A stretch of DNA of 56,226 nucleotides from Candidatus Angelobacter sp. Gp1-AA117. Its GTDB lineage: Bacteria > Acidobacteriota > Terriglobia > Terriglobales > Acidobacteriaceae. The stretch spans positions 1 to 56,226 of the forward strand of contig QHVI01000036.1 of the NCBI GenBank assembly GCA_003223515.1, read 5' to 3'. The notes beneath the pieces were generated by a model. It ran no database searches. It saw only the letters and a program-made list of their open reading frames with translations, and was not told where the DNA came from. Made by a program: the position numbers and the translations under genes. Below are positions 34,285 through 43,492 of this stretch, in pieces; within the stretch, counting starts at the first letter, position 1, and each line of letters begins with the position of its first letter.

Positions 34285-37200
34285 ATGCGTCACTACGCTT
34301 CCGGGCTCCGTAGTGTGACTTTTTTGCTGCTGTTGGCGGCTCTTTGGTCACTTCCTTTATATGCACAGAACCAGAACACGCAGCCAGAGGTCCCGGTAAG
34401 CGCCGATCTGGATGTTTCTACCACGGCGGGAACCACCACCTTGCATCATCCCCGTGAAGACAAGTTGAGGCGAGGAAAGCCGTTCCACGGCGATCTGCGG
34501 ACTTTGCCCCAGGCGCGGCCGCGCAAGTTTGAACGTCCGGAGTTCGAAGAACCGGATTTGACTCCTATTCCCTTCCCTGGCGCTCCATCGGTTGCGCAGA
34601 GCAGTGCGGCTCCTGCCCTCAACGCGCCGGTGATCAGCGCGCCCGCGCCTTCGGCAACCACCAGCTTTGAAGGACTGGATTTCACCAACTGGGGAGCGGG
34701 ACACCCCCCGGACACCAATGGCGACGTGGGACCGCAATACTACATCCAGACCATCAATACCTCAGTCGGCATTTACAACAAGAGTGATGGCTCGCGGGTA
34801 ACGGCATTCATATTTAACACATTGATGAGCCAGGGAAATTTCGGGAACCTGTGCGACACCAGCAACTTCGGCGACCCCGTGGTCTTATACGATACTTTTG
34901 AAGACCGCTGGATCATCACTGATTTTGCCTTCAACCTGAGCGGAGGTAATTCAGTTGCTCCAGAGTTCGAGTGCTTCGCCGTTTCCAAGTCAGGTGACCC
35001 GGTTGCAGGCGGATGGAACTTCTATTCCGTCCAGGTAAATGGCGGTTTTGGCGATTACCCGAAATTCGGCATCTGGCCTGATGGCTTGTACATGTCTGCC
35101 AACGTATTTAACTTTGGGGCAGGTGGAGCATTCCAGAATGCCCGCGCTTGGGCCTTCAACAAAGCGCAGATGTATGCAGGCGCACCTACCGTCCAGGTGC
35201 TTTCTTTTGACGCTCCTTCAGCGGAATTCGCTCTGCTGCCCAGCAACGCGCGCATACAAACAGGTACGCCCCCGGCAGGCAGCCCGAATTACTTTGCAGT
35301 GGTCGCCCAATTTCTGAACACGGTGAGCGTCTACAAGTTCCACGTGGATTGGAGCAACATTTCCACCTCAACATTTACCGGGCCGTTCCTCTCTCTCACC
35401 GCCACCAGTTGGAGCCAGTTGCTGGCCGCCAATCAAACCGAGCAGTCCCCTGGCAATAAGCTGGACACGCTGTATTTCCGCCTGATGATGCAAAACCAGT
35501 ACACCAACATCGGCGGAGTGGAATCCCTGTGGAACACCCACACCGTGGGCGCTTCCGGCGCGACCTCAGCGCAAGCCGCGGTCCGCTATTACCAGGTAAA
35601 AGTCACAGGCGGCACGGTGGAAGCCAATGCGACCCAGGCTTTCACCTTCAGCCCTGATGCCACGGTTTTTCGCTTTATGCCCAGCGTGGCCGTGGACCGC
35701 GCCGGTGACATGGCCATCGGTTACAGCGCCACCAATGCCACATTGAACCCGGCCATCCGCTATGCCGGACGATTGGCTGGCGATCCCGTGAACTCCATTA
35801 CCCAAACCGAGCAATCACTGATTGAAGGCACCGGCACCCAATCAGGAAATTGCGGTGCCAGCGCGTGTACCCGCTGGGGCGACTACAGCGCCATGACCGT
35901 TGACCCGGATGGCTGCACCTTCTGGTACACCAGCATGTACTACCAGACCACCGGACTGGCTTTTAACACCCGCGTTGGCGCTTTCAGCTTTCCTGGGTGT
36001 ACTCCGGCAGTGGTTGGTACGCTGCAAGGCACAGTTACAGATCTGGGCAGCAGCAATCCCATTAGCGGCGTCACCATTGCCCTTGGAAGCCGGACCACAA
36101 CTACAGATGTAAACGGCAACTACAGCTTCACCGGCCTGCCTTCAGGAACTTATCCCAGTGTCACCGCCAGCTTTCCCGGCTATAACTCCATCACGGTCGC
36201 CAATGTTGTAATCAATGATGGCTTGACCACCACGCAGGATTTCGCGCTTACTCTTGCTCCCACCAGCGGCTGTCTGACTGACACCACTCAGGCCGACTTC
36301 CAGGGAGGCGTTCCCACCAACTGTGATCTCACCAGCAGCCCCGGCGACATTGCTCTGACCAACGCGCCTGCCATTGATCAGCAAAACACCACCCTTGGGA
36401 ATAACGGCGTTGGAATCACGATCACCACATGGGGAGGTCAGACATTCACTCCCTCAGTTACCGGCCAACTTACCCGGGCGGATATCAACCTTTTCTGTAG
36501 CGGATGCACTGGTACAACACCGAATCTGACACTTTCACTGCGTGCCACCAGCGCTGGGCTGCCCACGGGCGCCGACCTCGCGTCGGCAACGATTACAGGC
36601 TTCTCCAGCGGTGCTGCCGTCTTCTACACCGCCAACTTTAGCAGTCCGCCAACATTGACGGCGGGAACACAGTACGCGCTCGTTATTCGTCCCGTCGCGA
36701 ACCCTTCTCCCGGAACCTATGCGCTTACGCGGAGTGGAACTTCCACGCTCGGCTCCAATATCTATCCGGGCGGTACCAGGGTATCTGGCGCGACCAGTGG
36801 CACCGTCTGGTCTATTCCGACGACGGGCGGCGTGACTACCGATGCAGGTTTCAAGGTCTTCATGCAGACCGGCTTCTCATCCACCGGCAATTTCATTTCT
36901 TCGCTGAAGGACGCTAATCCAGCGGCTGGCGCAACCGCCACCTGGAGCACGGTGTCATGGAATGCCGACACTCCCGCCGGAACTTCAGTCCAGTTCCAGA
37001 TCGCCGCCAGCAATAACTTGAATGGGCCGTTTAATTTTGTAGGGCCGGATGGCACCGCCGGCACTTTCTTCAGCAACGGCGGTTCGCTGGCGCAATTTAC
37101 TGGCAACCGCTACCTGAAATATCAGGCCTCGCTCAGCACCAGCAGCGGCGCGGCAACCCCCACGCTGCATGACGTGACCATTTGTTTCAATGATCTTCCT

Positions 37201-40200
37201 CCCACAACCCTGGTGGTGGCGGCAGCGTCTGGAACGGTCGGTGGCACCGCTGATCTGTCGGCTACCTTGACTTCCAGCGGCACCGGTGTCAGCGGAAAAT
37301 CCATCAGTTTCACGTTGAATGGAAACAGTGCCGGCAGTGCGATTACTGACGCTTCCGGAATTGCAACTGTCTTGGCCGCCAGCCTCACGGGAATCAGTGC
37401 AGGCACTTATCCGAGCGGCGTGGGAGCATCGTTCGCCGGCGACTCCGGATTCACCGCCAGCAGCGGTTCGGGCAGCCTGACGGTTTCAAAAGTTGACCAG
37501 ACGATCACCTTTGGCGCGCTCAGCAGCAAGATTTTTGGCGATGTTGATTTCACTGTGAGCGCCAGCGCAACTTCCGGACTGACCGTGACCTTCGCTGCCG
37601 GCGGCAATTGCAGCGTGACCGGCTCCACGGTCCACATCACCGCCGCAGGATCATGCACCATTACCGCCTCGCAGGCTGGTGATGCCCAGTACAATGCGGC
37701 CACCGATGTTCCGCAGTCGTTTTCGATCAGCACCACCAACCAGACCATCACTTTCGGCGCGCTCGGCAACAAGATTTTTGGCGATGCTGATTTCAGCGTC
37801 AGCGCCAGCGCAGATTCCGGCTTGACGGTGAGCTTTGGGGCCAGCGGCAATTGCACCGTCACCGGCTCCACCGTCCACATCACTGGCGCCGGATCATGCA
37901 CAATCACTGCCTCACAGGCTGGCGACAGCAACTACAATCCCGCAGCTGATGTGCCCCAGTCGTTCTCCATCAGCAAGGCCAGCCAGGCGGTTACCTTCGG
38001 CGCGCTCGGCGGCAAGACCTTTGGCGATGCTGATTTCAGCGTCAGCGCCAGCGCAGATTCCAGCTTGACCGTGAGTTTTGGGGCCAGCGGCAATTGCACC
38101 GTCACCGGCTCCACCGTCCACATCACTGGCGCAGGTTCCTGCACGATTACTGCCTCACAGGTTGGCAACAGCAACTACAATCCCGCAGCGGATGTGCCAC
38201 AGTCGTTCTCGATCAGCAAGGCCAGCCAGGCGATTACCTTTGGCGCGCTCGGCGGCAAGACCTTTGGCGACGCTGATTTCAGCGTCAGCGCCAGCGCAGA
38301 TTCCAGCTTGACCGTGAGTTTTGGGGCCAGCGGCAATTGCACCGTGACCGGCTCCACCGTCCACATCACCGGCGCAGGATCATGCACCATCACCGCATCG
38401 CAGGCGGGTGACAGTAATTACAATCCTGCAACCAACGTGCCCCAGGCATTCTCGATTGCCAAAGCGGGCCAGACCATCACCTTTGGCGCGCTGAGTGGCA
38501 AGATATTTGGAGACGCTGATTTCGCTGTCAGCGCCAGCACAACTTCCGTGCTGACAGTGAGCTTCGGCGCGAGTGGCAACTGCACCGTGACCGGCTCAAC
38601 CGTTCACATCACCGGCGCAGGCTCCTGCACCATCACCGCTTCACAGGCAGGTGACAGCAACTTCAATCCCGCAAGCGATGTTCCGCAGGCATTCTCCATC
38701 AGCAAAGGCAGCCAGACCATCACCTTCGGCGCGCTGGGCGGCAAGACCTTTGGCAATCCTGACTTCTCCGTCAGCGCCAGCGCATCGTCCGCGTTGACGG
38801 TGATCTTTGGGGCCAGCGGTAATTGCACCGTGACCGGCTCGACCGTTCACATCACCGGCGCTGGATCATGCACTATCACCGCTTCACAGGCGGGTGACAG
38901 TAATTACAATCCGGCAACCGACGTGCCCCAGGCTTTCACCATTGCTGCGGCAACACCCGTTGTCACCGTCACCTGTTCTGCAGCCACTTTTGACGGAACT
39001 ACGCATAGCTGCACCGCCGCAGCCACAGGTATTGGCAACGCGCCGGTAACTGGCTCTTCCACGCTCACCTATAACGTAGGCCCTGCGCCGTCGAATGCCG
39101 GGACCTATACCGTGAGCGCCAGCTTTACCAGTGGCGATCCCAATTATGCGAATGCCAGCGGCTCTGGGAGCCTGGTGATCGCGAAGGCGACACCTACCGT
39201 GAACGTTGCTTGCCCATCTGGGGTCACCTTCGATGGCAATTCGCATGTCTGTCTCGCGGGTGCAACCGGAGTGGCAGCCGCGCCTGTGACCGGCACCGTA
39301 GTCATTACCTACAATGGCAGTGCTGTACCGCCATCAGCGCCGGGAATCTATCCGGTGAGCGTCAGCTTTACCAGCAGTGACTCGAACTACAACAACGCTG
39401 TGGGCGCAGGCTCTCTCGCCATCTCCACCGTGGTGCCTGGAGTGGCCAGCCTCACGCCAGTGCTGACCCACGCGAACTCAGGGGCCATCTCGCTTACCAT
39501 CAACGGGACAAACTTCGCTCCCGGTGCTGTAGTGAACTGGAACGGCTCCCCGCGTCCGACGACCTTTGTCAGCATTTCGCAATTGACGGCCTCGCTCACC
39601 GCTGCCGACCTGGCGACCGTAGGCTTGGCCGATGTCACCATCTTCAACCCCGCTCCCGGAGGCGGGACATCAGCGGCCTTCAAGTTTGCCGTTGATACCG
39701 CAGCCGGAACTTCCGGGGCCGTAACCGCGTCAAGCACCACCTCAACCTTAACCGTGGTTCATGGACAAATCGTGAGCATGCAGGTGACCTTCACCGGAGC
39801 GAATCCCGGTGCGCAGATCACCGCCGCGTGTTTCAACCTGCCCGCAGGCGCGTCATGCAGCCTGAGCGGCAACACCGTGACCATCACCACCTCGGCCAGC
39901 ACCCCGACGGGCAGCTACCAGGTAATTGTGGTGTTCACCGCCAGCCAGCAGGTCACCGCGTCCTTGTCAGGTCAGCAACCCATGCTGTTCGCAGCCGCAG
40001 TCGGCTTCCTGGGATTGCCGGTTGGATTAGTCTGGGCGCGCCGCAACCGCAAGAAGATGGGCCAAAGAGTTGTGCTGATCTTCACCGGAATCGTCCTGCT
40101 CGCAGCAGTCGCAGGCTGCGGCGGCCGTCCAAAATCCATCACTACAACCACAACCCAACAGGTCAGTTCACAATCATCCCTGGCGGTCACGTTGAATGTG

Positions 40201-40206
40201 AATTAA
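34285..40206 (+). CDS. Giant secreted multi-domain repeat protein
   Basis: 1973 residues. The signal peptide is 1-28 (FLLLLAALWSLPLYAQ). About 130-560 forms a large N-terminal domain (WGAGHPPDTNGDVGPQYYIQ, then MTVDPDGCTFWYTSMYYQ). About 577-660 is a carboxypeptidase-regulatory-like sandwich, followed by a beta-rich domain (690-830) and an Ig-like domain (970-1070). Six tandem 81-residue repeats span about 1072-1557 (ITFGALGGKTFGDADFSVSA, CTVTGSTVHITGAGSCTITA). Two MBG-like domains (1555-1712) and an IPT/TIG-like domain (about 1715-1810) follow. The tail has two hydrophobic segments separated by ARRNRKK, then a short Thr/Ser-rich end. It is probably a surface adhesin or structural protein. 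No enzyme motif is seen. Confidence 0.85.
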   Translation: MRHYASGLRSVTFLLLLAALWSLPLYAQNQNTQPEVPVSADLDVSTTAGTTTLHHPREDKLRRGKPFHGDLRTLPQARPRKFERPEFEEPDLTPIPFPGAPSVAQSSAAPALNAPVISAPAPSATTSFEGLDFTNWGAGHPPDTNGDVGPQYYIQTINTSVGIYNKSDGSRVTAFIFNTLMSQGNFGNLCDTSNFGDPVVLYDTFEDRWIITDFAFNLSGGNSVAPEFECFAVSKSGDPVAGGWNFYSVQVNGGFGDYPKFGIWPDGLYMSANVFNFGAGGAFQNARAWAFNKAQMYAGAPTVQVLSFDAPSAEFALLPSNARIQTGTPPAGSPNYFAVVAQFLNTVSVYKFHVDWSNISTSTFTGPFLSLTATSWSQLLAANQTEQSPGNKLDTLYFRLMMQNQYTNIGGVESLWNTHTVGASGATSAQAAVRYYQVKVTGGTVEANATQAFTFSPDATVFRFMPSVAVDRAGDMAIGYSATNATLNPAIRYAGRLAGDPVNSITQTEQSLIEGTGTQSGNCGASACTRWGDYSAMTVDPDGCTFWYTSMYYQTTGLAFNTRVGAFSFPGCTPAVVGTLQGTVTDLGSSNPISGVTIALGSRTTTTDVNGNYSFTGLPSGTYPSVTASFPGYNSITVANVVINDGLTTTQDFALTLAPTSGCLTDTTQADFQGGVPTNCDLTSSPGDIALTNAPAIDQQNTTLGNNGVGITITTWGGQTFTPSVTGQLTRADINLFCSGCTGTTPNLTLSLRATSAGLPTGADLASATITGFSSGAAVFYTANFSSPPTLTAGTQYALVIRPVANPSPGTYALTRSGTSTLGSNIYPGGTRVSGATSGTVWSIPTTGGVTTDAGFKVFMQTGFSSTGNFISSLKDANPAAGATATWSTVSWNADTPAGTSVQFQIAASNNLNGPFNFVGPDGTAGTFFSNGGSLAQFTGNRYLKYQASLSTSSGAATPTLHDVTICFNDLPPTTLVVAAASGTVGGTADLSATLTSSGTGVSGKSISFTLNGNSAGSAITDASGIATVLAASLTGISAGTYPSGVGASFAGDSGFTASSGSGSLTVSKVDQTITFGALSSKIFGDVDFTVSASATSGLTVTFAAGGNCSVTGSTVHITAAGSCTITASQAGDAQYNAATDVPQSFSISTTNQTITFGALGNKIFGDADFSVSASADSGLTVSFGASGNCTVTGSTVHITGAGSCTITASQAGDSNYNPAADVPQSFSISKASQAVTFGALGGKTFGDADFSVSASADSSLTVSFGASGNCTVTGSTVHITGAGSCTITASQVGNSNYNPAADVPQSFSISKASQAITFGALGGKTFGDADFSVSASADSSLTVSFGASGNCTVTGSTVHITGAGSCTITASQAGDSNYNPATNVPQAFSIAKAGQTITFGALSGKIFGDADFAVSASTTSVLTVSFGASGNCTVTGSTVHITGAGSCTITASQAGDSNFNPASDVPQAFSISKGSQTITFGALGGKTFGNPDFSVSASASSALTVIFGASGNCTVTGSTVHITGAGSCTITASQAGDSNYNPATDVPQAFTIAAATPVVTVTCSAATFDGTTHSCTAAATGIGNAPVTGSSTLTYNVGPAPSNAGTYTVSASFTSGDPNYANASGSGSLVIAKATPTVNVACPSGVTFDGNSHVCLAGATGVAAAPVTGTVVITYNGSAVPPSAPGIYPVSVSFTSSDSNYNNAVGAGSLAISTVVPGVASLTPVLTHANSGAISLTINGTNFAPGAVVNWNGSPRPTTFVSISQLTASLTAADLATVGLADVTIFNPAPGGGTSAAFKFAVDTAAGTSGAVTASSTTSTLTVVHGQIVSMQVTFTGANPGAQITAACFNLPAGASCSLSGNTVTITTSASTPTGSYQVIVVFTASQQVTASLSGQQPMLFAAAVGFLGLPVGLVWARRNRKKMGQRVVLIFTGIVLLAAVAGCGGRPKSITTTTTQQVSSQSSLAVTLNVN
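37503..38940 (+). repeat. Six tandem 243-bp repeats inside the giant protein gene
   Basis: Units begin near 37503, 37746, 37989, 38232, 38475 and 38718, each encoding 81 residues. Units 3 and 4 are nearly identical at DNA level, including synonymous positions (for example CTTTGGCGACGCTGATTTC against CTTTGGCGATGCTGATTTC). Units 1 and 6 are more diverged. This indicates recent duplication or gene conversion in the centre of the array, and the copy number may vary between strains. Confidence 0.88.
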
Positions 40207-40536
40207 CGAATAAGGTTGAATTCATTCAGGCAGCTTGGCTTGAAGCGCGATATTCAAATCGGCGTGATACCTCCACAGTGATTAGTGTTTATCTGTGGTA
40301 CTAACGATCGAATTCTTCTCTGCTTGCGACGAATTCTCCCGCGCAGCCAAGAGCGCGTGCCGTCCATGGGGAGCAACACACCGCCAAATTCAATACACAT
40401 CAACTTCTTTTGTTACCTTTGCGTCCTCTGCGTCCTCTGCGGTTAAAGGTTTTGGTTGTGGCTTCGCTATCAGTATCATCAGTGCTAAGTTTTTTGGTTG
40501 CAGCTAATGAACTTCTGTCTTAATCTTCAACATCCT
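40207..40536. repeat. Intergenic region with dispersed repeats
   Basis: GTGATTAGTGTTTATCTGTGG (about 40277) and ATTCAATACACATCAAC followed by TTGTTACCTTTGCGTCC (about 40390-40447) are copies of the two dispersed families. The second matches the inverted copy at 46990-47040 even outside the CTCTGCG core. No gene is visible. Confidence 0.5.
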
Positions 40537-42225
40537 ATGAAATTCATCTTTGCATTGCTCTTTCTGACCGCTGCCGCCTTCCCGCAGAACCAGCCTGCCG
40601 ATCTGGTTCTGAAGAATGCCAACATCTACACCGTTGACGAACACCAGCCGCACGCGCAGGCGGTCGCCGTGAAAAGAGACAAGATCGTCTTCGTCGGCTC
40701 CAACGCTGAAGTGCAGCCCTGGGTGGGAAAGGGCACGCGGGTGCTCGATCTGAAAGGCGCAACCGTGGTGCCCGGCCTTACCGACGCGCATTACCACTTC
40801 CTGGGCGTAGGCGCGCGCGAACTTACCTTCAACTTGGAAGGCACCAAGAGTCTTCAGGATTTGCTGGCGCGGGTCAAAGAGCGGGCCGCAGCCGCCAAGC
40901 CCGGCGAGTGGATCGTTGGCCGGGGATGGATCGAGACTTTCTGGAACCCGCCGGTCTTTCCCACGCGCACCGACCTCGACAAAGTTTCGCCGAATAATCC
41001 TGTGATCCTGGGCCGTGCGGACGGACACGGCGCGGTGGTCAACTCGGCAGCGCTCAAGATTGCCGGCATTGACCGCAACACTGCTAATCCCTTCGGCGGA
41101 GAAATCTCCAAAGACAAAAATGGCGAGCCCAACGGCATGCTGCTCGATCACGCGCAGGGGCTGGTGCGCTCCAGGGTGCCGCCCGAAGCAGCCGCCGACT
41201 CGGAGAAGGCCGCCGTGGCCGCCGACCAGCGCAGCATCATGCTGGGCTGGTGTGAAGTACAGGACCCGGGCGGAAGCTGGAATGACGTGGATGTCTACCG
41301 CAAACTCTACCAGCAAGGCAAGCTGAAGGTGCGCATCTACAAGGCCGTCTATGGTCCCGGTCCGGAGGCTGACCGCCTGTTGCGCGAGGGCGCACAGATT
41401 GGCCTCTTTGACCACCATCTCACGGTACGCTCGATCAAAGTTGTATCTGATGGTGCCCTAGGATCGCGTGGAGCGGCCATGCTCGCGCCCTACTCCGATA
41501 AGCCTGACACTTCCGGCTTTCTCACGGTGGATGCCGAGGCGCTTCGTCCCATGCTGATCTCAGCGCTCAAGCAGGGCATACAGGTGGAGACCCACGCCAT
41601 CGGCGACCGCGCCAACCGCTTTATGCTCGATGAATACGAGCGCGCCTTCAATGCCGTGCCTGCCTCAGAGCGCAAGATTGCCGAGCCACGCTGGCGCGAC
41701 GAACACACCCAGATCGTAAATCCCGCCGACCTGCCACGCTTCGCCAAGCTGCATGTGATTCCCTCCATGCAGCCATCGCACGCCATTGGCGACCTGTTCT
41801 TTGCCGGACGGCGCATCGGCATGGAGCGCCTGCAAGGGGCCTACGCCTGGCAGACGCTGATCAAGTCCGGCATGCCGGTCGCAGGCGGATCGGACGCGCC
41901 GGTAGAGCGCGGCGAACCCATGATCGAGTTCTACGCAGCCGTTGCCCGCAAGCCGCTTCCCGCAAGAGCACAGGGCGTCTCACTGGAAGGCTGGCACCCC
42001 GAAGAAGCAATGACCCGCGAACAGGCACTCAAAGCTTTCACCCTGTGGGCAGCCTACGCAGCCTTCGAAGAAGATTTGAAAGGAAGCATCTCCGCAGGCA
42101 AGCTCGCCGACTTCACCGTCCTTTCAGCCGACATCATGAAAATCCCAGAGCCGGAGATTCTCAAGACCAAGAACGTGATGACGATTATTGGAGGGCAAGT
42201 GGCTTATGAGGCGGGTGGGCACTAA
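40537..42225 (+). CDS. Secreted amidohydrolase, YtcJ-like (amidohydrolase family 3)
   Basis: 562 residues from ATG 40537 (MKFIFALLFLTAAAFPQ, a signal peptide). ATG codons at 40498 and 40507 would add residues before the signal and are less likely. PADLVLKNANIYTVDEHQPH is the typical N-terminal beta-sandwich, VVPGLTDAHYHFLGVG the metal-binding HxH strand, and ILGRADGHGAVVNSAAL a YtcJ hallmark. ETHAIGDRANRFMLDEYE and DEHTQIVNP supply further metal ligands. GGSDAPVE carries the C-terminal Asp. The family hydrolyses N-formyl or N-acyl amides. The substrate here is unknown. The signal peptide indicates action outside the cytoplasm. Confidence 0.9.
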   Translation: MKFIFALLFLTAAAFPQNQPADLVLKNANIYTVDEHQPHAQAVAVKRDKIVFVGSNAEVQPWVGKGTRVLDLKGATVVPGLTDAHYHFLGVGARELTFNLEGTKSLQDLLARVKERAAAAKPGEWIVGRGWIETFWNPPVFPTRTDLDKVSPNNPVILGRADGHGAVVNSAALKIAGIDRNTANPFGGEISKDKNGEPNGMLLDHAQGLVRSRVPPEAAADSEKAAVAADQRSIMLGWCEVQDPGGSWNDVDVYRKLYQQGKLKVRIYKAVYGPGPEADRLLREGAQIGLFDHHLTVRSIKVVSDGALGSRGAAMLAPYSDKPDTSGFLTVDAEALRPMLISALKQGIQVETHAIGDRANRFMLDEYERAFNAVPASERKIAEPRWRDEHTQIVNPADLPRFAKLHVIPSMQPSHAIGDLFFAGRRIGMERLQGAYAWQTLIKSGMPVAGGSDAPVERGEPMIEFYAAVARKPLPARAQGVSLEGWHPEEAMTREQALKAFTLWAAYAAFEEDLKGSISAGKLADFTVLSADIMKIPEPEILKTKNVMTIIGGQVAYEAGGH

Positions 42226-42292
42226 CCACTTTCATTGCGAATGAACTAAGGAGCGAGTTGCACCGCTTCATTGAGCGACTCTCCCCTCGTTT

Positions 42293-42511
42293 TGTCATTC
42301 TGAGCGGCGCGCCTCAACCGTGCTTCCTTGAGAACGATCTGTGGCGCGAAGCGAAGAACCCCGAGAATGTCTCCCATTCAATGCAGTTTCAGGGAATTCT
42401 CACGATACATTCTCGTTGAAACTCCCTGATGCTGCATGGTGGTCGAACCATTCTCTGGATCCTTCGACTGCACCCTCCCTCCTTCGTCGGTCGGGCTGGC
42501 TCAGGATGACA
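42293..42511. repeat. 219-bp long-palindrome repeat (TGTCATTCTGAGC ... GCTCAGGATGACA)
   Basis: The ends TTTGTCATTCTGAGC and GCTCAGGATGACAGA are near-perfect inverted repeats. Inside, GAAGAACCCCGAGAATG pairs with CATTCTCTGGATCCTTC, and ATGCAGTTTCAGGGA pairs with TCCCTGATGCTGCAT, so almost the whole element can fold into one long imperfect hairpin. There is no coding capacity. It resembles MITE or REP-type elements. The rest of the interval to 42670 holds only short low-value frames. Confidence 0.65.
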
Positions 42512-42670
42512 GAAGTAGGGAGATTGGTTGCGATAAACTGCTATGCGAAACCAAAGTGAGTGCTGAAGGCACGACATGAAAGTAGCCCGGCATGGAGCAC
42601 AGGGGAATGCCGGGTATAAAGGAAAAATAAGTTAAGTCCGGCTTTTAGCCGGACGGCTGAATTACTAGGT

Positions 42671-43312
42671 CTATCTTGAAGCGGGAACTACTGGAGTCGC
42701 ATCTCGTGTTGCCGCCGCTGCGCGCTTCCGGAATGTTCTAGCATTCTCAGACTTAGCATCCATTGCTCTTAAATGAGCGTTCGGGCACAAACCGTCATTT
42801 GATGCAGCCCAGGTATAGCTGTAGCAATGACCATGTGAAAATTCCATAAAGAGATACTGCTCGCCTTTGACATGCTGGGCAAAGGTCGTCAGATATTCTC
42901 TCAACCCATTATGGATTGCACGTCTCATCCCTTCGTCATCGGCTTGAAACAACATCAGTTTCAACGGAGCCTTGAAAACGAGGAGTTTTTCAAAATCTTC
43001 CACCACCTGATCTGCCCGATTCTTTACATTTTTATCACCCGGCTTACCCCATTCGCTCTCCACAGCCAGAACCGACTTCTGCTCACCAGGTTTATCACTC
43101 CAGAGTACAAAATCGAGAAGAAACTCTTTTGTCTTCCGGTCAGAGTCGGTGCAAAACATGCGAAGATCAAGAGCTTCAGCAACTTCTGCGAGGGCCTCTT
43201 TCACTGCCATTGTATAAGCTCTGTTTGAATCGTCCACAGCCAGTTCAGGAATTCTCCTGCGCAACTCCTCACAGAGTTCTTCAATTGAAATTAACGCATC
43301 ACCGAAAATCAT
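42671..43312 (-). CDS. Hypothetical protein, possible PD-(D/E)xK nuclease-like fold
   Basis: 213 residues, soluble. FLLDFVLWSDKPG followed by KSVLAVESEWGKPGD (Asp67, Glu85, Glu87), then a helix (DQVVEDFEKLLVFKAPLKLM), matches the strand-strand-helix order of restriction-endonuclease-like folds. The usual Lys after Glu is absent (ESEW), so activity is uncertain. The C-terminal part (CYSYTWAASNDG) is unrecognised, and the last 40 residues are low-complexity and basic. AAAGGA precedes the ATG. It lies alone beside a palindromic repeat, a position typical of transferred genes. Confidence 0.6.
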   Translation of the reverse strand: MIFGDALISIEELCEELRRRIPELAVDDSNRAYTMAVKEALAEVAEALDLRMFCTDSDRKTKEFLLDFVLWSDKPGEQKSVLAVESEWGKPGDKNVKNRADQVVEDFEKLLVFKAPLKLMLFQADDEGMRRAIHNGLREYLTTFAQHVKGEQYLFMEFSHGHCYSYTWAASNDGLCPNAHLRAMDAKSENARTFRKRAAAATRDATPVVPASR

Positions 43313-43492
43313 GTTTGTCCTATCCTTTCTCTATCAAGATATCAATGCGCTCAGGATTCAGCCCTCAGCTACTTAATTGAGAACGGATAACAGCAAAGCC
43401 TTAATACCGGGTTAAATCGTGCTAGTCCGGCCTCTTCCAGCGGGACTACCTGCGGGCCGGGGCCCACTCATTTCCTCCTGAATCAGTGTGTA

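Noticed and set aside
37407-38850. Minus-strand open frames across the giant protein's repeat array
   Set aside because: Periodic shadows of the 243-bp repeats; they repeat the same nonsense peptide in each unit.
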